From Echria macrotheca (taxonomy: Eukaryota; Ascomycota; Sordariomycetes; Sordariales; Schizotheciaceae): 64,000 bases of DNA. The position numbers were made by a program, and so were the translations under genes. The notes beneath the pieces were generated by a model, which saw only the letters and a program-made list of their open reading frames with translations, was not told where the DNA came from and did not search any database. The DNA lies in NCBI GenBank assembly GCA_030411725.1, contig MU839827.1, positions 186,001 through 250,000 of the forward strand. Direction: 5' to 3'. The stretch's first letter is position 1; the number at the start of each line of letters is the position of its first letter. This document shows, piece by piece, positions 9,275 through 19,062 of this stretch.

Positions 9275-10816
9275 ATGGCAGAACTCAGCGCTCCCCCGGC
9301 GCTTTCCACCCCAGCCGAATATCTCTTCGAGCACATCGACCCCGAAAAACCCGCGTCCGATAATGAGACCCACAAACGATCCGATGCCGAGCTCCGCGAC
9401 ATCTACGAAATCGCCCGGACGGCCGACGAGATCCGGACCGGCGGGTGGAAACGCGTCGGCCTGCAGTTCCCAGACGACATGCTGGGCGACGCGCCCTGGG
9501 TAGCTGAGGCGCTGTCCGGCGAGCTCCAGAATGCAGAAAAAAAGGCAACGAGGATATACATCCTCGCCGACACATCGTACAGCGCGTGCTGCGTCGACGA
9601 GATCGCCGCCGAACATGTCGACGCCGATGTCGTGGTGCACTACGGGCGCTCGTGCTTGTCGCCTACGTCCCGTCTGCCAATCATATACGTGTTTACCAAG
9701 CACCAACTCGACATCGAGGCTGCGGTGGGCGCGTTCGAGAAGGAATATCCAGACAAGGATGCCAGGGTGGTGGTCATGGCCGATGTTACATACCAAGACC
9801 ATGTTCCTACCGTCCTGAAAGAGCTACAGTCGCGGGGATACACCGCGCTTCTATCGACCGAGATAATCCACGACCCGATGGGCAGCATACCCAACCGCAA
9901 GATTGTCCACGCCATCCCATCGGACTTGAGTCTCAGCGACTACTCCATCTTCCACATCTCCGCGCCGCCGACCTCGTTACTCCTCGCGCTCTCCTCCCGC
10001 GTCCGCTCCATCCACATCCACCCGACATCATCCTCCACGGCGCCAAGCTTCTCAACCCAGCGCCTCCTCGGGAGACGGTACGCGCGGGTCCTTAGGCTTG
10101 CGTCCGCTGGCGTTATCGGTATCCTTGTCAACACATTATCCGTAGCCAATTACTTGTCGTCAATCGATACCATCAGGAAAAAGATTGAGGCGGCGGGCAA
10201 AAAAAGCTACACGGTGGTGGTGGGCAAGCTGAACCCGGCCAAGCTGGCCAACTTTGCCGAGGTGGACGGGTGGGTCGTTGTCGGGTGCTGGGAGAGCTCG
10301 CTCGTTGAGGAGGACGCGGGGTTCTATCGGCCAGTGATTACGCCGTTTGAGCTTGGTGTGGCCCTGGCAGGGAATGAGAGGACGTGGACGGGGGAGTGGT
10401 GGGGTGGGATTGAGGGGGCTGGTGAGTTTTCTGAGGTTGTTGAGAAGGATGGGCCAAGAGACGAAACTGGGGTGGAAGTTGGTGAGGATAGTGAAGAGGA
10501 GTCTGCGCCACCCGAGTTTGATCCACGGACCGGGAAGCTCGTCAGTACGAGTCGGCCGATGCAGAGAAGAGCCAAGACGGAGCAGGGTACGAACGAGAAG
10601 GGCAAGACTGCCGGGTCAGGGGCACTGACACTGAGGCCAAAAGCGGAGCTGGCGACCGTCAACGGCGTGGTCAGTCCAGGGGCGGAATATCTACGATCCC
10701 AGAGGACGTGGCAGGGTCTGGGCGGCGATTACACGACCGAAGAGAGCACCGCCATTGAAGAGGGGAGGAGTGGAGTTGCCAGGGGGTATACTGTGGGCGA
10801 AGCAGAGAGGAGGTAG
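9275..10816 (+). CDS. DPH2: Diphthamide biosynthesis protein 2
   Basis: 513 codons, no intron. It is the non-catalytic partner of Dph1 in the cytosolic [4Fe-4S] radical-SAM-like complex that moves the 3-amino-3-carboxypropyl group of SAM onto a histidine of translation factor EF2. Diagnostic stretches are RVGLQFPDDML near residue 66, ADTSYSACCVDEIAAEH near 103 (cluster Cys region), VHYGRSCLSP, and DVTYQDHVP. The C-terminal GCWESSLVEEDAGFYRPVIT and TPFEL hold the last Cys region, and the tail reads RTWQGLG and EEGRSGVARGY. The ATG at 9275 was preferred to an in-frame upstream codon because MAEL has a good context (CAAGATGG) and the preceding residues are not family-like. It is a conserved single-copy gene. 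Confidence 0.93.
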   Translation: MAELSAPPALSTPAEYLFEHIDPEKPASDNETHKRSDAELRDIYEIARTADEIRTGGWKRVGLQFPDDMLGDAPWVAEALSGELQNAEKKATRIYILADTSYSACCVDEIAAEHVDADVVVHYGRSCLSPTSRLPIIYVFTKHQLDIEAAVGAFEKEYPDKDARVVVMADVTYQDHVPTVLKELQSRGYTALLSTEIIHDPMGSIPNRKIVHAIPSDLSLSDYSIFHISAPPTSLLLALSSRVRSIHIHPTSSSTAPSFSTQRLLGRRYARVLRLASAGVIGILVNTLSVANYLSSIDTIRKKIEAAGKKSYTVVVGKLNPAKLANFAEVDGWVVVGCWESSLVEEDAGFYRPVITPFELGVALAGNERTWTGEWWGGIEGAGEFSEVVEKDGPRDETGVEVGEDSEEESAPPEFDPRTGKLVSTSRPMQRRAKTEQGTNEKGKTAGSGALTLRPKAELATVNGVVSPGAEYLRSQRTWQGLGGDYTTEESTAIEEGRSGVARGYTVGEAERR

Positions 10817-11261
10817 CGATCAATCTGGGCACTTTTCTCTGCATTTGACCATGTTAATGTGCCCGACGGCACAGCTGAGAGGCGTTAGCAGTGGTTCACC
10901 CTCTATCCTCTCAACAGTCTCCCTGAAACCTTGAAGTCATCTTGGCTGGTGAACCCCTGGGATGTCGTTAATGGGGTTAATTCCCGAAGTCTACCGTCCT
11001 AGCTGACGTGTTGTCAATGTTGTCAACATCATGCCTCGGAGATCTATTCTTACCCATGCTCGCAAACCACGCGTCCCCCTTCCCGGAGTCCATCAACCAT
11101 CCGGTCCGCCGTTCCTCCAAGACAGACAACAAAGACTCTTTCTACCCCCCCCTGCCGCGTTGCCCATCTTCCTTCCCTTCTTCCCATCTTTCTTTCCTCC
11201 TTCCCATCTTCCAACCAGACCACCTCCTCAACACACCCCCAAACAAACAGCACATAACAAA
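10817..11261. other. Intergenic, DPH2 3' region and monooxygenase leader
   Basis: No gene seen. The last ~150 bp before 11262 are strongly C/T-rich (CCTTCCCTTCTTCCC and similar), a common trait of fungal 5' leaders. The open frame that runs into the monooxygenase from 11031 has no homologous-looking residues before MGSLNPP, so it is treated as leader. Confidence 0.5.
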
Positions 11262-12611
11262 ATGGGCAGCCTCAACCCCCCCAATCCCGATCCCCAACAA
11301 CCTCAACCTCAACTCCCACTGCGCATAGCAATCCTAGGCGCAGGCATAGCAGGCCTCTCCCTCGCCGCCGCCCTCTCTACCAAATCACTCCACCTCGCAG
11401 TAAAAGTCTACGAATCGGTCCCCGCCCACCGCGACGTAGGCGCCGGCCTCGCGCTGCACCGCAACGCGCTCGAGGCCATGAGTCTGCTGGGCGAGGATTT
11501 GAGGAAGGCGTATTTATCCAAGGCTATAAGTATCGCTGCGGAGGAGGGCGAGGAGATGGCTACGCGGGTTATTTTGGGGTGGGGGGAGTATAAGGGGGAG
11601 GTGGTGGCCGAGTTGGGACGGGCTAGGGGGCGGAAGAGTGTTAGTCGGGCGGATTTGTTGGGGGGGTTTTTGGGGGTTGTTGAGGATCGGGAGAGGGGGA
11701 GGGGGGTGGTGGAGTTTGGGAGGAGGGTTGTAAGGATTGAGGAGGTGGGTGGGAATGGGGATGGGGATGGGGATGGGAACGACGAAAAGGGGGTGGTCAG
11801 GGTTTGGTTTGGGGATGGGACGTATACCGAGGCTGATTGTGTGCTTGGGGCGGATGGGATTCATTCGGTTGTGAGGGGGTATTTGCTGGGAGAGGACCAT
11901 CCGGCGAGGGAGCCGAAGAATCATGATGGGTGGCAGGTTTATCGCACGCTGGTGAGCACTGAAGAGGCGAAGAAGGTGGTGGATGAGAAGTGGACGAGGA
12001 TGGTACCCATTATGCTCGGGCCGAGGGGGCATGTTAATTGTATCCCCCTGAATAAGGGGACCCGGTTGAGTGCCGGCGTGGCGGTACGGGGCGCGGCTCT
12101 TGGGGAAGGGGCGAGGAAGGAGTTGGATACGCGGCTGTATGAGGACTACTCGGAGGATGCGAGGCGGATCGTCGAGCTCGTGGCGAGGGATACGAGTGCC
12201 TCGTGGGCCGTGGCGGATCACGACCATGCGCCGTTTTATTGTAGGGGGAGGGTTGCGATGCTGGGTGATGCGGCGCATGCTGCGCTGCCGTTTGTTGGGA
12301 ATGGAGCCGCGCAGGCGCTGGAGGATGCGGCGGTGTTGGATGCTTTGTTTGCGAGGGTTAAGCGGAAGAAGGATGTTGGATATGCATTGAGGGCGTACGA
12401 TCAGGTGAGGAGACCGAGGTCGCAGGCGGTGGTGGATATGGCGAGGAAGTTTGGAAGGGTGTATGCGTTTGCCGAGGGGGATTTGCATGAACACCCGGAG
12501 AAGATGTGGGCATTCTTTCGGGAGGCGGCGGCGGTTACGAATGAGTTTGATGTGAAGGGGCAGAATGAGGCTGCCGTCGAGGTCTTTGAGCAGTTGAGGG
12601 GAGGAAAGTAG
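11262..12611 (+). CDS. FAD-dependent monooxygenase (salicylate hydroxylase-like)
   Basis: 449 codons, no intron. The dinucleotide-binding motif GAGIAG (residues 26-31) lies in RIAILGAGIAGLSLAAAL and is followed by a KVYES strand end. Next come ADLLGG and the DG motif VLGADGIHSVVRGYL. The GD motif AMLGDAAHAALPFVGNGAAQ lies near residue 331, followed by ALEDAAVLDAL. These define class A flavoprotein aromatic hydroxylases, which use NAD(P)H and O2. The nearest known type is salicylate 1-monooxygenase-like, but the substrate cannot be read from sequence. No signal peptide, so probably cytosolic. The coding strand from 11520 to 11820 is remarkably G-rich, including GGGGAT tandems that encode a Gly/Asp loop around residues 163-175. 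Confidence 0.9.
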   Translation: MGSLNPPNPDPQQPQPQLPLRIAILGAGIAGLSLAAALSTKSLHLAVKVYESVPAHRDVGAGLALHRNALEAMSLLGEDLRKAYLSKAISIAAEEGEEMATRVILGWGEYKGEVVAELGRARGRKSVSRADLLGGFLGVVEDRERGRGVVEFGRRVVRIEEVGGNGDGDGDGNDEKGVVRVWFGDGTYTEADCVLGADGIHSVVRGYLLGEDHPAREPKNHDGWQVYRTLVSTEEAKKVVDEKWTRMVPIMLGPRGHVNCIPLNKGTRLSAGVAVRGAALGEGARKELDTRLYEDYSEDARRIVELVARDTSASWAVADHDHAPFYCRGRVAMLGDAAHAALPFVGNGAAQALEDAAVLDALFARVKRKKDVGYALRAYDQVRRPRSQAVVDMARKFGRVYAFAEGDLHEHPEKMWAFFREAAAVTNEFDVKGQNEAAVEVFEQLRGGK

Positions 12612-12996
12612 GGTGTTATGAAGGTGTAATGGCGATGGAGGAATGAGTGGATAGCAACTATGATGTAGGAAACAAGGTAAGCGGACACAGCTACGTTCAT
12701 ACACCTATTAGACGCCCTTTTTATATGGGAAAGCAGAGTTTTGGATGCCGGCTGTAATTTCTTTGCGGGGCGGAGCGGGAGGTTCATACAAAAGGGATTC
12801 ATCTTCTTCCATTCACTGTGAACTGCAACTTAGGCAACAGACTGTCAATTGCATTACTTCCCCATTCTAAGACCTTACAAGCAAAGGACATCGGACGATC
12901 TTTGTCCTGCAGATGCCTGTCCGAAACAGGGGTGATTCAGGTGCCCAGGATAGAGGTTGTTTTCTCAAGTTTACAGAACCCCCAACCGGCTTGAGT
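12612..12996. other. Convergent intergenic region
   Basis: About 385 bp between the monooxygenase stop and the F-box-like gene stop. It contains both 3' UTRs and no gene. CTATTAGACGCCC at 12706 resembles the MITE end, but nothing else of the element is present. Confidence 0.5.
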
Positions 12997-13839
12997 TTAT
13001 CCCTCGCAGACCGTCACCCCGTCTTGAAGCAGTTCCTCTTGGCTCAATCCCTCCCAGAGACGCCTCGCACCCTCCATGATAGCCTTCTTTTGTTTCTCGA
13101 ACTCTTCAATATTCTCATCTTCCGCTGCCAAGAGAGCCTTCTTAAGCCTGTACTTGCAGCTGAAGACGCTCTCCCCGACGTGGTCCTCCAAAATTTCGTA
13201 AAGATCGGCAAGGGTCGGCGTTTTGGGCTGGGGACCCTGACTGAGCCACCTTGCCTTCAGCTCATCGGCGTCTTCTTCAGGCATGCCCTCGATAGCAGCT
13301 TCCTTGACATTCCGGATACGGCCGAGCCAGGTTCGTATCATGCCGATGCACTCGTCCAAGTCACCGTCGACTTGGTAATCGTCCCAAATTGGGTGTCTCC
13401 AGTTGATCTCTTCATATTCGTTGTCACAGTCGAGGTGGCATTTCAACTCCAGAAATTCGAGGTTACAATTCTGCAGCCACCTCACAGGTTCGCGAACCGC
13501 GGGTCGGATGAGCTTAAGCTGATGCTCCTCGGTGTAGCGAATCGTGATGCTGATCCTCCGGAGATACTGGTGCGTCTCCTTCTTCTTTATGGCAGGGTCA
13601 AAAGATGCGGCAGAAAAGAAGGGACCCCACGTGTTGCTGATCTTGATATTGAACTGATTTTCGCCATATAGAATTGGTAGACCCTCGTAATGGATTTGGC
13701 GGCATGTGCGAAGCAGTTGGGCACCCCGCCACTGCCGATGATTCTGGAGGGAGTGAGGGGGGTCCGGATGGCAGAAAAGTTGTCGGTAAATCATGTTGCG
13801 AATTTCCCCCGGGAATGACAGGAAACCTAGAGGAGCCAT
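12997..13839 (-). CDS. F-box-like / 2EXR-type fungal protein
   Basis: 280 codons, single exon. The N-terminus FLSFPGEIRNMIYRQLF (residues 5-21), followed by LLRTCRQIHYEGLPILYGEN (about 43-62), is the signature of a very large fungal family with an F-box-like N-terminus (2EXR/F-box annotations). F-box proteins link substrates to SCF ubiquitin ligases, but this subgroup is largely uncharacterised. The remainder is charged and predicted helical, with no other motif. The ATG at 13839 begins directly before the motif (MAPLGFLSF). Confidence 0.7.
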   Translation of the reverse strand: MAPLGFLSFPGEIRNMIYRQLFCHPDPPHSLQNHRQWRGAQLLRTCRQIHYEGLPILYGENQFNIKISNTWGPFFSAASFDPAIKKKETHQYLRRISITIRYTEEHQLKLIRPAVREPVRWLQNCNLEFLELKCHLDCDNEYEEINWRHPIWDDYQVDGDLDECIGMIRTWLGRIRNVKEAAIEGMPEEDADELKARWLSQGPQPKTPTLADLYEILEDHVGESVFSCKYRLKKALLAAEDENIEEFEKQKKAIMEGARRLWEGLSQEELLQDGVTVCEG

Positions 13840-14451
13840 TGTTGTGGTGGGAGTCGTAATTCTGATTATCTTGTCGGGATGAAGAACTCGTCAGAAGTAG
13901 GTAGCAAATATGGCGAAAAGAAAAACTCCGACGTATTTAAGCGCGCTCAAAAGTGCCCCGTTTACATGTGATGCGTCGACGGCTCGCGGGCTAGCGTTGT
14001 TGTCCTCCAGACCACAGGGACCGCTCCAGTGGCCCCAGCCCCTAGGTTCTAGATACCTACCTATTTTTAGCCATGAGCATGTCTTTATCCTTATCACATG
14101 AAGCAGCCGATTTCCGCCCATCTGAGCCTGCACGAGCTACCGCATGTAGGTATGCCCAAAGTTGTTGGGAAAAGCGTCATGAAGATGCACACAAGGGCCA
14201 GCTTGACGTCATAGAACTCTCTCAGGCCTTCCAGAAACCCACTATGTCGGTTACAATGGAATTATGTAGCGTGCGTAGTCCAACCCCAAAACAATGTTGG
14301 CTAAGACCCGTTCTTCGGGAGGGCTTGGGTTCCATGACTTGGTATCCCGAGCTGAAAGGTCCGTATGCGGCGCATTCAAGTTGGTTGAAGTTTGAAACAT
14401 TTGAACGAAGTGGACAAGACCGCCCGATGCTATCAGATATCGTCAGGCATC

Positions 14452-14452
<1 letters not shown>

Positions 14453-14487
<35 letters not shown>
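14453..14487. repeat. (TA)n(TG)n microsatellite
   Basis: A run of TA dinucleotides passes directly into a run of TG dinucleotides, then back to TATA. It is a simple sequence likely to vary in length between strains. Confidence 0.9.
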
Positions 14488-14810
14488 ATATATTCGCGCG
14501 GTAACACGAAACATCGCCCAATTACCTACGAAGATGACGAGAGACCCCAGTTCTCAGTAAATTGATAACAAACCTGCTCAACCGCAGTTATAATATGAAT
14601 ATGTTCCCGGAACCCTGTTAATGGATAGAGCCTTCCCTAGGCCCTAGCACACCCCGGGGAACACAGGGTACTTGGGTAGGTGAGTGTAATTATGCAACCC
14701 TTTAGACCCCCTGCCCCATGCATGAACAGGACTACTAGGGGGCTGGGTTACACAGTAAACAGAGGTGTATCAGGCTTCTTTTTTTGAGGTCAAAAGACGA
14801 GCATCTCGAC

Positions 14811-14890
14811 CAGGGTTTGGAATTCGTAGTAGTTGTAAACCCAACTACTACTACTACTACTACCACTACTACTACTAATTCCAAACCCTG
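14811..14890. repeat. Short palindromic element with perfect 14-bp ends
   Basis: CAGGGTTTGGAATT at 14811-14824 is exactly complemented by AATTCCAAACCCTG at 14877-14890. Inside, GTAGTAGT pairs with an ACTACTACT tract. Ends starting CAGGG recall hAT-type termini, but no target duplication is visible in the flanks, so this may be only a stable hairpin. Confidence 0.65.
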
Positions 14891-15729
14891 TGCTTGTATT
14901 ATCCGTTACCTAGCCCTTCGCCTAGCGTCTGGTGGGGTGGATTTATGTGGTGATGACTAGCCAGTGGTGGAAGCTGATGGCTAGTAGTAGGGGTAACATG
15001 GTTTCGTTGCTGCATTAATCGGGGATTCTAGTGATAGTATGACCAGTTTGATATGTATATATCCAGGGGATTCTCGATATCTATCTATTGGGCATGTTGC
15101 TACGGTGGATTTTGTACCTAGAGACGCTTCCAAGAAGTATTTCCACCCTAAAATGCAACTCGGTACATATACGCTGCCCCGGTACCATGGGCTGGTCCAG
15201 AATGTGGTAGTCTTTTACCGTGTAGTTCCTCTGTCGGTACAGGCGGTTTGGGAATTTTTGCATCTGCCGGCCGTGTCACTCGAGCATCGTGGAACCGTAG
15301 GGAAATCCCGGTTCGAGGAAAATCCGCCCCTATCCGGCCTCTTGGTTGCGGGGAGCTTGGCGCGGGGTAGAATAAACGTAGAGTAGGTATAAGAGCTTAA
15401 TTAGACGTAGACCACTGTACCTGGCATGGTTTACAACGGGGGCGAAACTTGCCTTCCGCGCCCTACGGAAACTTCAAAGGGCGCGAAGGCGTTGTTAACC
15501 AGTCGGTTGGGTATGGATCACCGTTGTACAGGCGCGAAAGCCGGGTTCTGTATCGCCATGACGTCGAAGGCGTGGTCTAGATCGGCGGTCGACTTGTGAT
15601 AAGAACGGACCAACGTTACGCCGCCCAGCCTTTCGACGAAAATAAAGAGTCCTGAGGTATCGCGATGTCGCTGAGTTCTTTGAGTGTGAACAGAAAATTC
15701 AAGGGACCGAAAAAATAGGTACCTTCAAC

Positions 15730-16301
15730 ATGGCAAACTTCGATCTCGGCCCTCTCCCCAAAAAGATCACCGGCGGCTGCAACTGCGGCGGCATCCGGTA
15801 TACCGTCAACTTCCCAGAGGGTCACGACTTCAAATATGCTGTAAGTGAACGGTATCTACTCGGTGGATCAACACTGACATATGTCCCCAGAGCACCACCT
15901 GCCAGTGCACACAGTGCCGAAGGAACGTCTCCGGCCTCTTCTCCATGTACCACAGGGTCCCCTGGTCCGCCATCACCTGGGACTCTAAGGAGACGTGGAA
16001 GGATTACTACCTCTCCAAGGGAAATAGCAGGCCGTTCTGTCGCGAGTGCGGTTCGTACATGGGCTGGCGGGCCGAGGGCGGTCCGAACATGAGCATCGCC
16101 ATTGGGACTGTTGACCCGCTGTATCTGTTCGGCGAGGGCTGGGAGGAATCAGGTGGTGAGGTTCCCAGGGGTGGTTTTGGGAGGGCGCTGGCCAACAGCT
16201 GCGGATACCATGAGTGGACGCGCAATGAGATTCCTGGTGTCACGGATAATCTGGAGATGGTGGGCTGCAATGGTAGGGGCGAGCGGCGTCCGGAGGATTG
16301 A
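15730..16301 (+). CDS. GFA/CENP-V-type zinc protein
   Basis: Spliced CDS join(15730..15840,15891..16301), 173 residues. The 50-bp intron has GTAAGT and CCCCAG and keeps the frame. Zinc ligand patterns of the GFA (glutathione-dependent formaldehyde-activating enzyme, Mss4-like) fold are visible: GGCNCGGIRY (C17, C19), TCQCTQCRR (C41-C46), and PFCREC (C87, C90). A phrase typical of the family, MYHRVPWSAI, also occurs. Many fungal members are annotated by domain only, and glutathione-dependent formaldehyde chemistry is not proven for them. The length is normal for a single-domain member. The start is the ATG at 15730 with a CAACATGG context. Probably cytosolic. Confidence 0.88.
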
Positions 16302-16894
16302 GGTTTTATCCTTGGGCAAATATCATAGCGGGGGATGAAGTAAATGACTCCTTAAGCAGGTCAGGTTTGTGTGGTAAAACTGGAAAGGCTGGTAGGATGG
16401 GGTTAGATCCGTAGAGCCGAATATATGGTGTGATGGAGCTTGGCATGTTATGGTTTTCCTCCCTAGCCTTGAGAGTCGGGCTCTAGGGCCGCAGTGAGTC
16501 GGCTGGTCAAGACGTTGAGGTCGATATCACCTCGGCTGTCTTCAGCGGAGCTTGATGGATATATCCCCTGTTCCACATCCATGCCTTTCAGATTGGTCTT
16601 TTTGAGATCCTTGGTGGGTTTTGCGTCGGTGTAGGTAGCCCCTTTGTCGGAATAGGCGCTCGTAAGATCAAGTTTCTCCAACCAGACACTGCCTCACAGA
16701 TACCAGAGCAGCCCCTTTTCTTTCACAAGCTACAGTGAGCCACAAGTAAGCCTACATATCTAGGTACTGTGTAGGTGTCTTGCCCCCTACAAAGTGCCCT
16801 CTCCTACAAAAGGGCCTAATGCGCATACCTCAACGCCATTGTGAACAAATCCTCTCCATTTTACGAGCACAGCAATACTTTCCAGAGGATGTAT
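16302..16894. other. Intergenic, 3' regions of convergent genes
   Basis: 593 bp between the GFA-type gene and the MFS transporter stop. A 72-codon minus-strand frame at 16463-16681 starts without ATG and shows no motif, so no gene is called. Confidence 0.45.
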
Positions 16895-19062
16895 TTACAA
16901 AATCATCTTGAACGACGGCTCCCGGTCATCGCCACTCCCAATGAACTGATCATGCTTCCCGCTCGCCTTGTCCCTATTGATCTTGGCGCACCACAAAACA
17001 TTTGCCAGCACCCTGTGTCTGTCAGTTTATTACTGAGTCCAAACCGAAAAAGGGGGTACTTACGCAAACCACGCATAAACCAACAACCCCAAGATAATCG
17101 TATGCCCCCGATGATACAGCGGCCCATCCGCATTAGGATACACAAACGCTGTTCCCGTCAGTCCCTCTACCCCGAGATCAAAGGTTAAAAAAAGAAAAAA
17201 ACTTACTCGCAACAAACCCGCCCGCATTGGCAATAGCAAGCTGCAGCGCCGACGTCGTCGCCCGCTTATAATGTCCAGCCGAGTTATTCGAGTTCCACAC
17301 CAGCACGCACGGCACACTGCTGTACATGCCAATGGCCATGATGCACGTCATGCCGAAACGGACGTGGGGATCGGCCACATTAGCAATAGTCGCGTAGCCC
17401 GCAATGGCCACGGGAAGCGTAAACAGCATCATGACGCCGCGCAGCTTGAGACGGTCGGACAAGAAGGCGATGAAGACGGTGACGGGGGTGGCGACGGCGT
17501 AGGGGATGACGGACCAGAGCTGGGACTGGTTGGGGTCGCTTGTGATTTTGAGGTCGTTGATGATTGTGGGGAGCTGAGTCTGCTGTTAGATATGGAAATC
17601 TTTTTTTTTTTTTTTTTTTTTGAGTTCGAGCAAGGATGAGATGACGTACAAAGAGACCGAAGCTGTACAGCCCGGAAAGAATAGCAAAGTACGCCGTCGC
17701 CGAGAGCCAGACCTGCAGGTTAAAAACGCCGCGATACACCTCAGACCACTTGAAGCGTTCTTCGCGTTCGTGAACGGGGCTGCCACTCATTAGCAGGGTG
17801 ACAAAAATGCTTCAGAGGGGAAGAGACATACTCGAACCGATCAGGCGAGCCAGAATGCACACCCACCCGTCCCTGCAACCTCTCGGCGGCAAACGTCTTT
17901 TCCTCTTCACTCAGGAACGACGCCGTGAGCACATTAGTCGGCAAAAAGACATAGGCAACGAGCCCAGCCAGGACGGTCTGTAATTCATCAGCACCCCTTC
18001 ACACACACACACTCTCTCTCTTTCTCTCTCTCTCTCTCTCTGAATCAGATTCACTCACAAGTAACCCCTCGATAATAAAAATCCACCTCCACCCCTCCAA
18101 CCCTCCCCTCGGCCCAATAGCCGACAAACCCCTCGCAAGCAGACCTGATTCCCGTAATTTAGCAGCACGCCCACCATCACCGAAACCATCAATTCAGAGA
18201 TAAAAAGAAAATAGGGGGAAAAAAAGAAAAAGAAAAAGAAGAAGAAAAAAAAGGAAAACTCACCCCCAAAAGCACCGCTCAACGAAGCAGCGGTATAAAA
18301 AATCCCAATCCGCAACGCCATCTCCTGCCTCGTATACATCCCCGAGAGATACAACACCATGCCGGGCAACAACCCGCCCTCAGCAATACCCAACAGCGCC
18401 CTCACGGCAAAAAAACTGCCAAAGTTCCTCACGAAGCCGAGACACATGGTGATGATACCCCATATTATCGTCAGGAGCGGAAGCCAGATCTTGGGCGTGA
18501 CTTTTTTGAGGACGAGGTTGCTTGGTAGTTCACTTTTCTCTTTTTAGTATCTATTTGATGGGATGGATGGGGGAGAGAGAAGGAGGGGGGGGGGGATAGT
18601 AAGGTACCTGGCGATGTATGTCGCGTAAAACACGGCTAGTCCTTGGTTATATTGCAGATTCGTGATGGCCAGGTCGGTTTCTAACCCGATAATCTTGGCG
18701 TTGCCGACGTTTGTGCGGTCGAGGAAGGAGCAGAGGAAGAGGAGGGATAGGACGGGGAGGATTCTTTTTTATGTGTTAGTCTTTTTTTGTATCATTGTAT
18801 CAAAATCCCGACATTGAAGAGTATGATGGACCGTCTTTGACAATCTGACATGGGATATACACAGGTAGATGATGAGAGACAATGAAACTCACCGTGTATC
18901 CATCTTGAACAAGATCCTCCTCGCGAGCCCGGCCGCCGCCGCGTCGCCATCGCCATCGCCGACCGCCACACCGACGCGCTCGACCTTGTCGGCCATGGCT
19001 TCGGCCTCGGTGTCGCCGCTGCCCTTTCCCGGGGTATATTGGTATTCTCGGGCTGTCGACAT
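16895..19062 (-). CDS. MFS transporter, Dal5/allantoate permease-like (anion:cation symporter family)
   Basis: Nine exons: complement(join(16895..17018,17064..17166,17207..17579,17650..17785,17832..17977,18059..18144,18264..18520,18608..18763,18893..19062)), 516 residues, with frame kept across all eight introns. The family signature FLDRTNVGNAKI follows the first membrane helix, then ASNLVLKKVTPKIWLPLL and TMCLGFVRNF. RALLGIAEGGLLPGMVLYLS comes next, then GWRWIFIIEGLL at mid-protein. The C-terminus is DDREPSFKMIL. These are hallmarks of the Dal5/Tna1 group, plasma-membrane proton symporters for organic anions such as allantoate, nicotinate or pantothenate; the substrate is unknown. Acceptor 17785 could also be 17779 (two residues shorter). 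Several introns hold simple-sequence tracts. Confidence 0.9.
17601..17621. repeat. T21 homopolymer inside an MFS intron
   Basis: A run of 21 T on the plus strand (A on the coding strand) lies in the intron between exons 6 and 7 of the transporter gene. It is a likely site of length polymorphism and sequencing error. Confidence 0.9.
18002..18041. repeat. (CA)n(CT)n tract inside an MFS intron
   Basis: A CACACA run is followed by CTCTCT runs within the intron 17978-18058. The next intron (18145-18263) carries a polypurine AAAAAGAAGAAG-type tract on the plus strand. Confidence 0.9.

Larger units (their letters stand above)
13840..15729. other. 1.9-kb gene-poor region with simple repeats and a hairpin
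   Basis: I see no supported gene. A 115-codon frame at 15039-15386 has no motif and an unlikely composition. The region holds a TA/TG microsatellite (14453-14487), an 80-bp hairpin (14811-14890) with ACT-repeat arms, and G/C-poor stretches. The final ~100 bp are the leader of the gene at 15730. Confidence 0.5.

Noticed and set aside
11514..12704. Long 396-codon frame antisense to the FAD monooxygenase
   Set aside because: Proline/arginine-rich translation caused by the G-rich sense strand; the sense protein has clear flavoprotein motifs.
12706..12718. CTATTAGACGCCC, resembling the MITE terminus
   Set aside because: Only 13 bases match and there is no adjoining element or second end; chance is likely.
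15039..15386. 115-codon plus-strand frame in the gap before the GFA-type gene
   Set aside because: No recognisable motif and no supporting neighbours; probably chance in a gene-poor region.
16463..16681. 72-codon minus-strand frame downstream of the MFS gene, considered as an extra terminal exon
   Set aside because: The transporter ends normally with a FKMIL stop at 16895, and this frame begins without ATG and has no motif.
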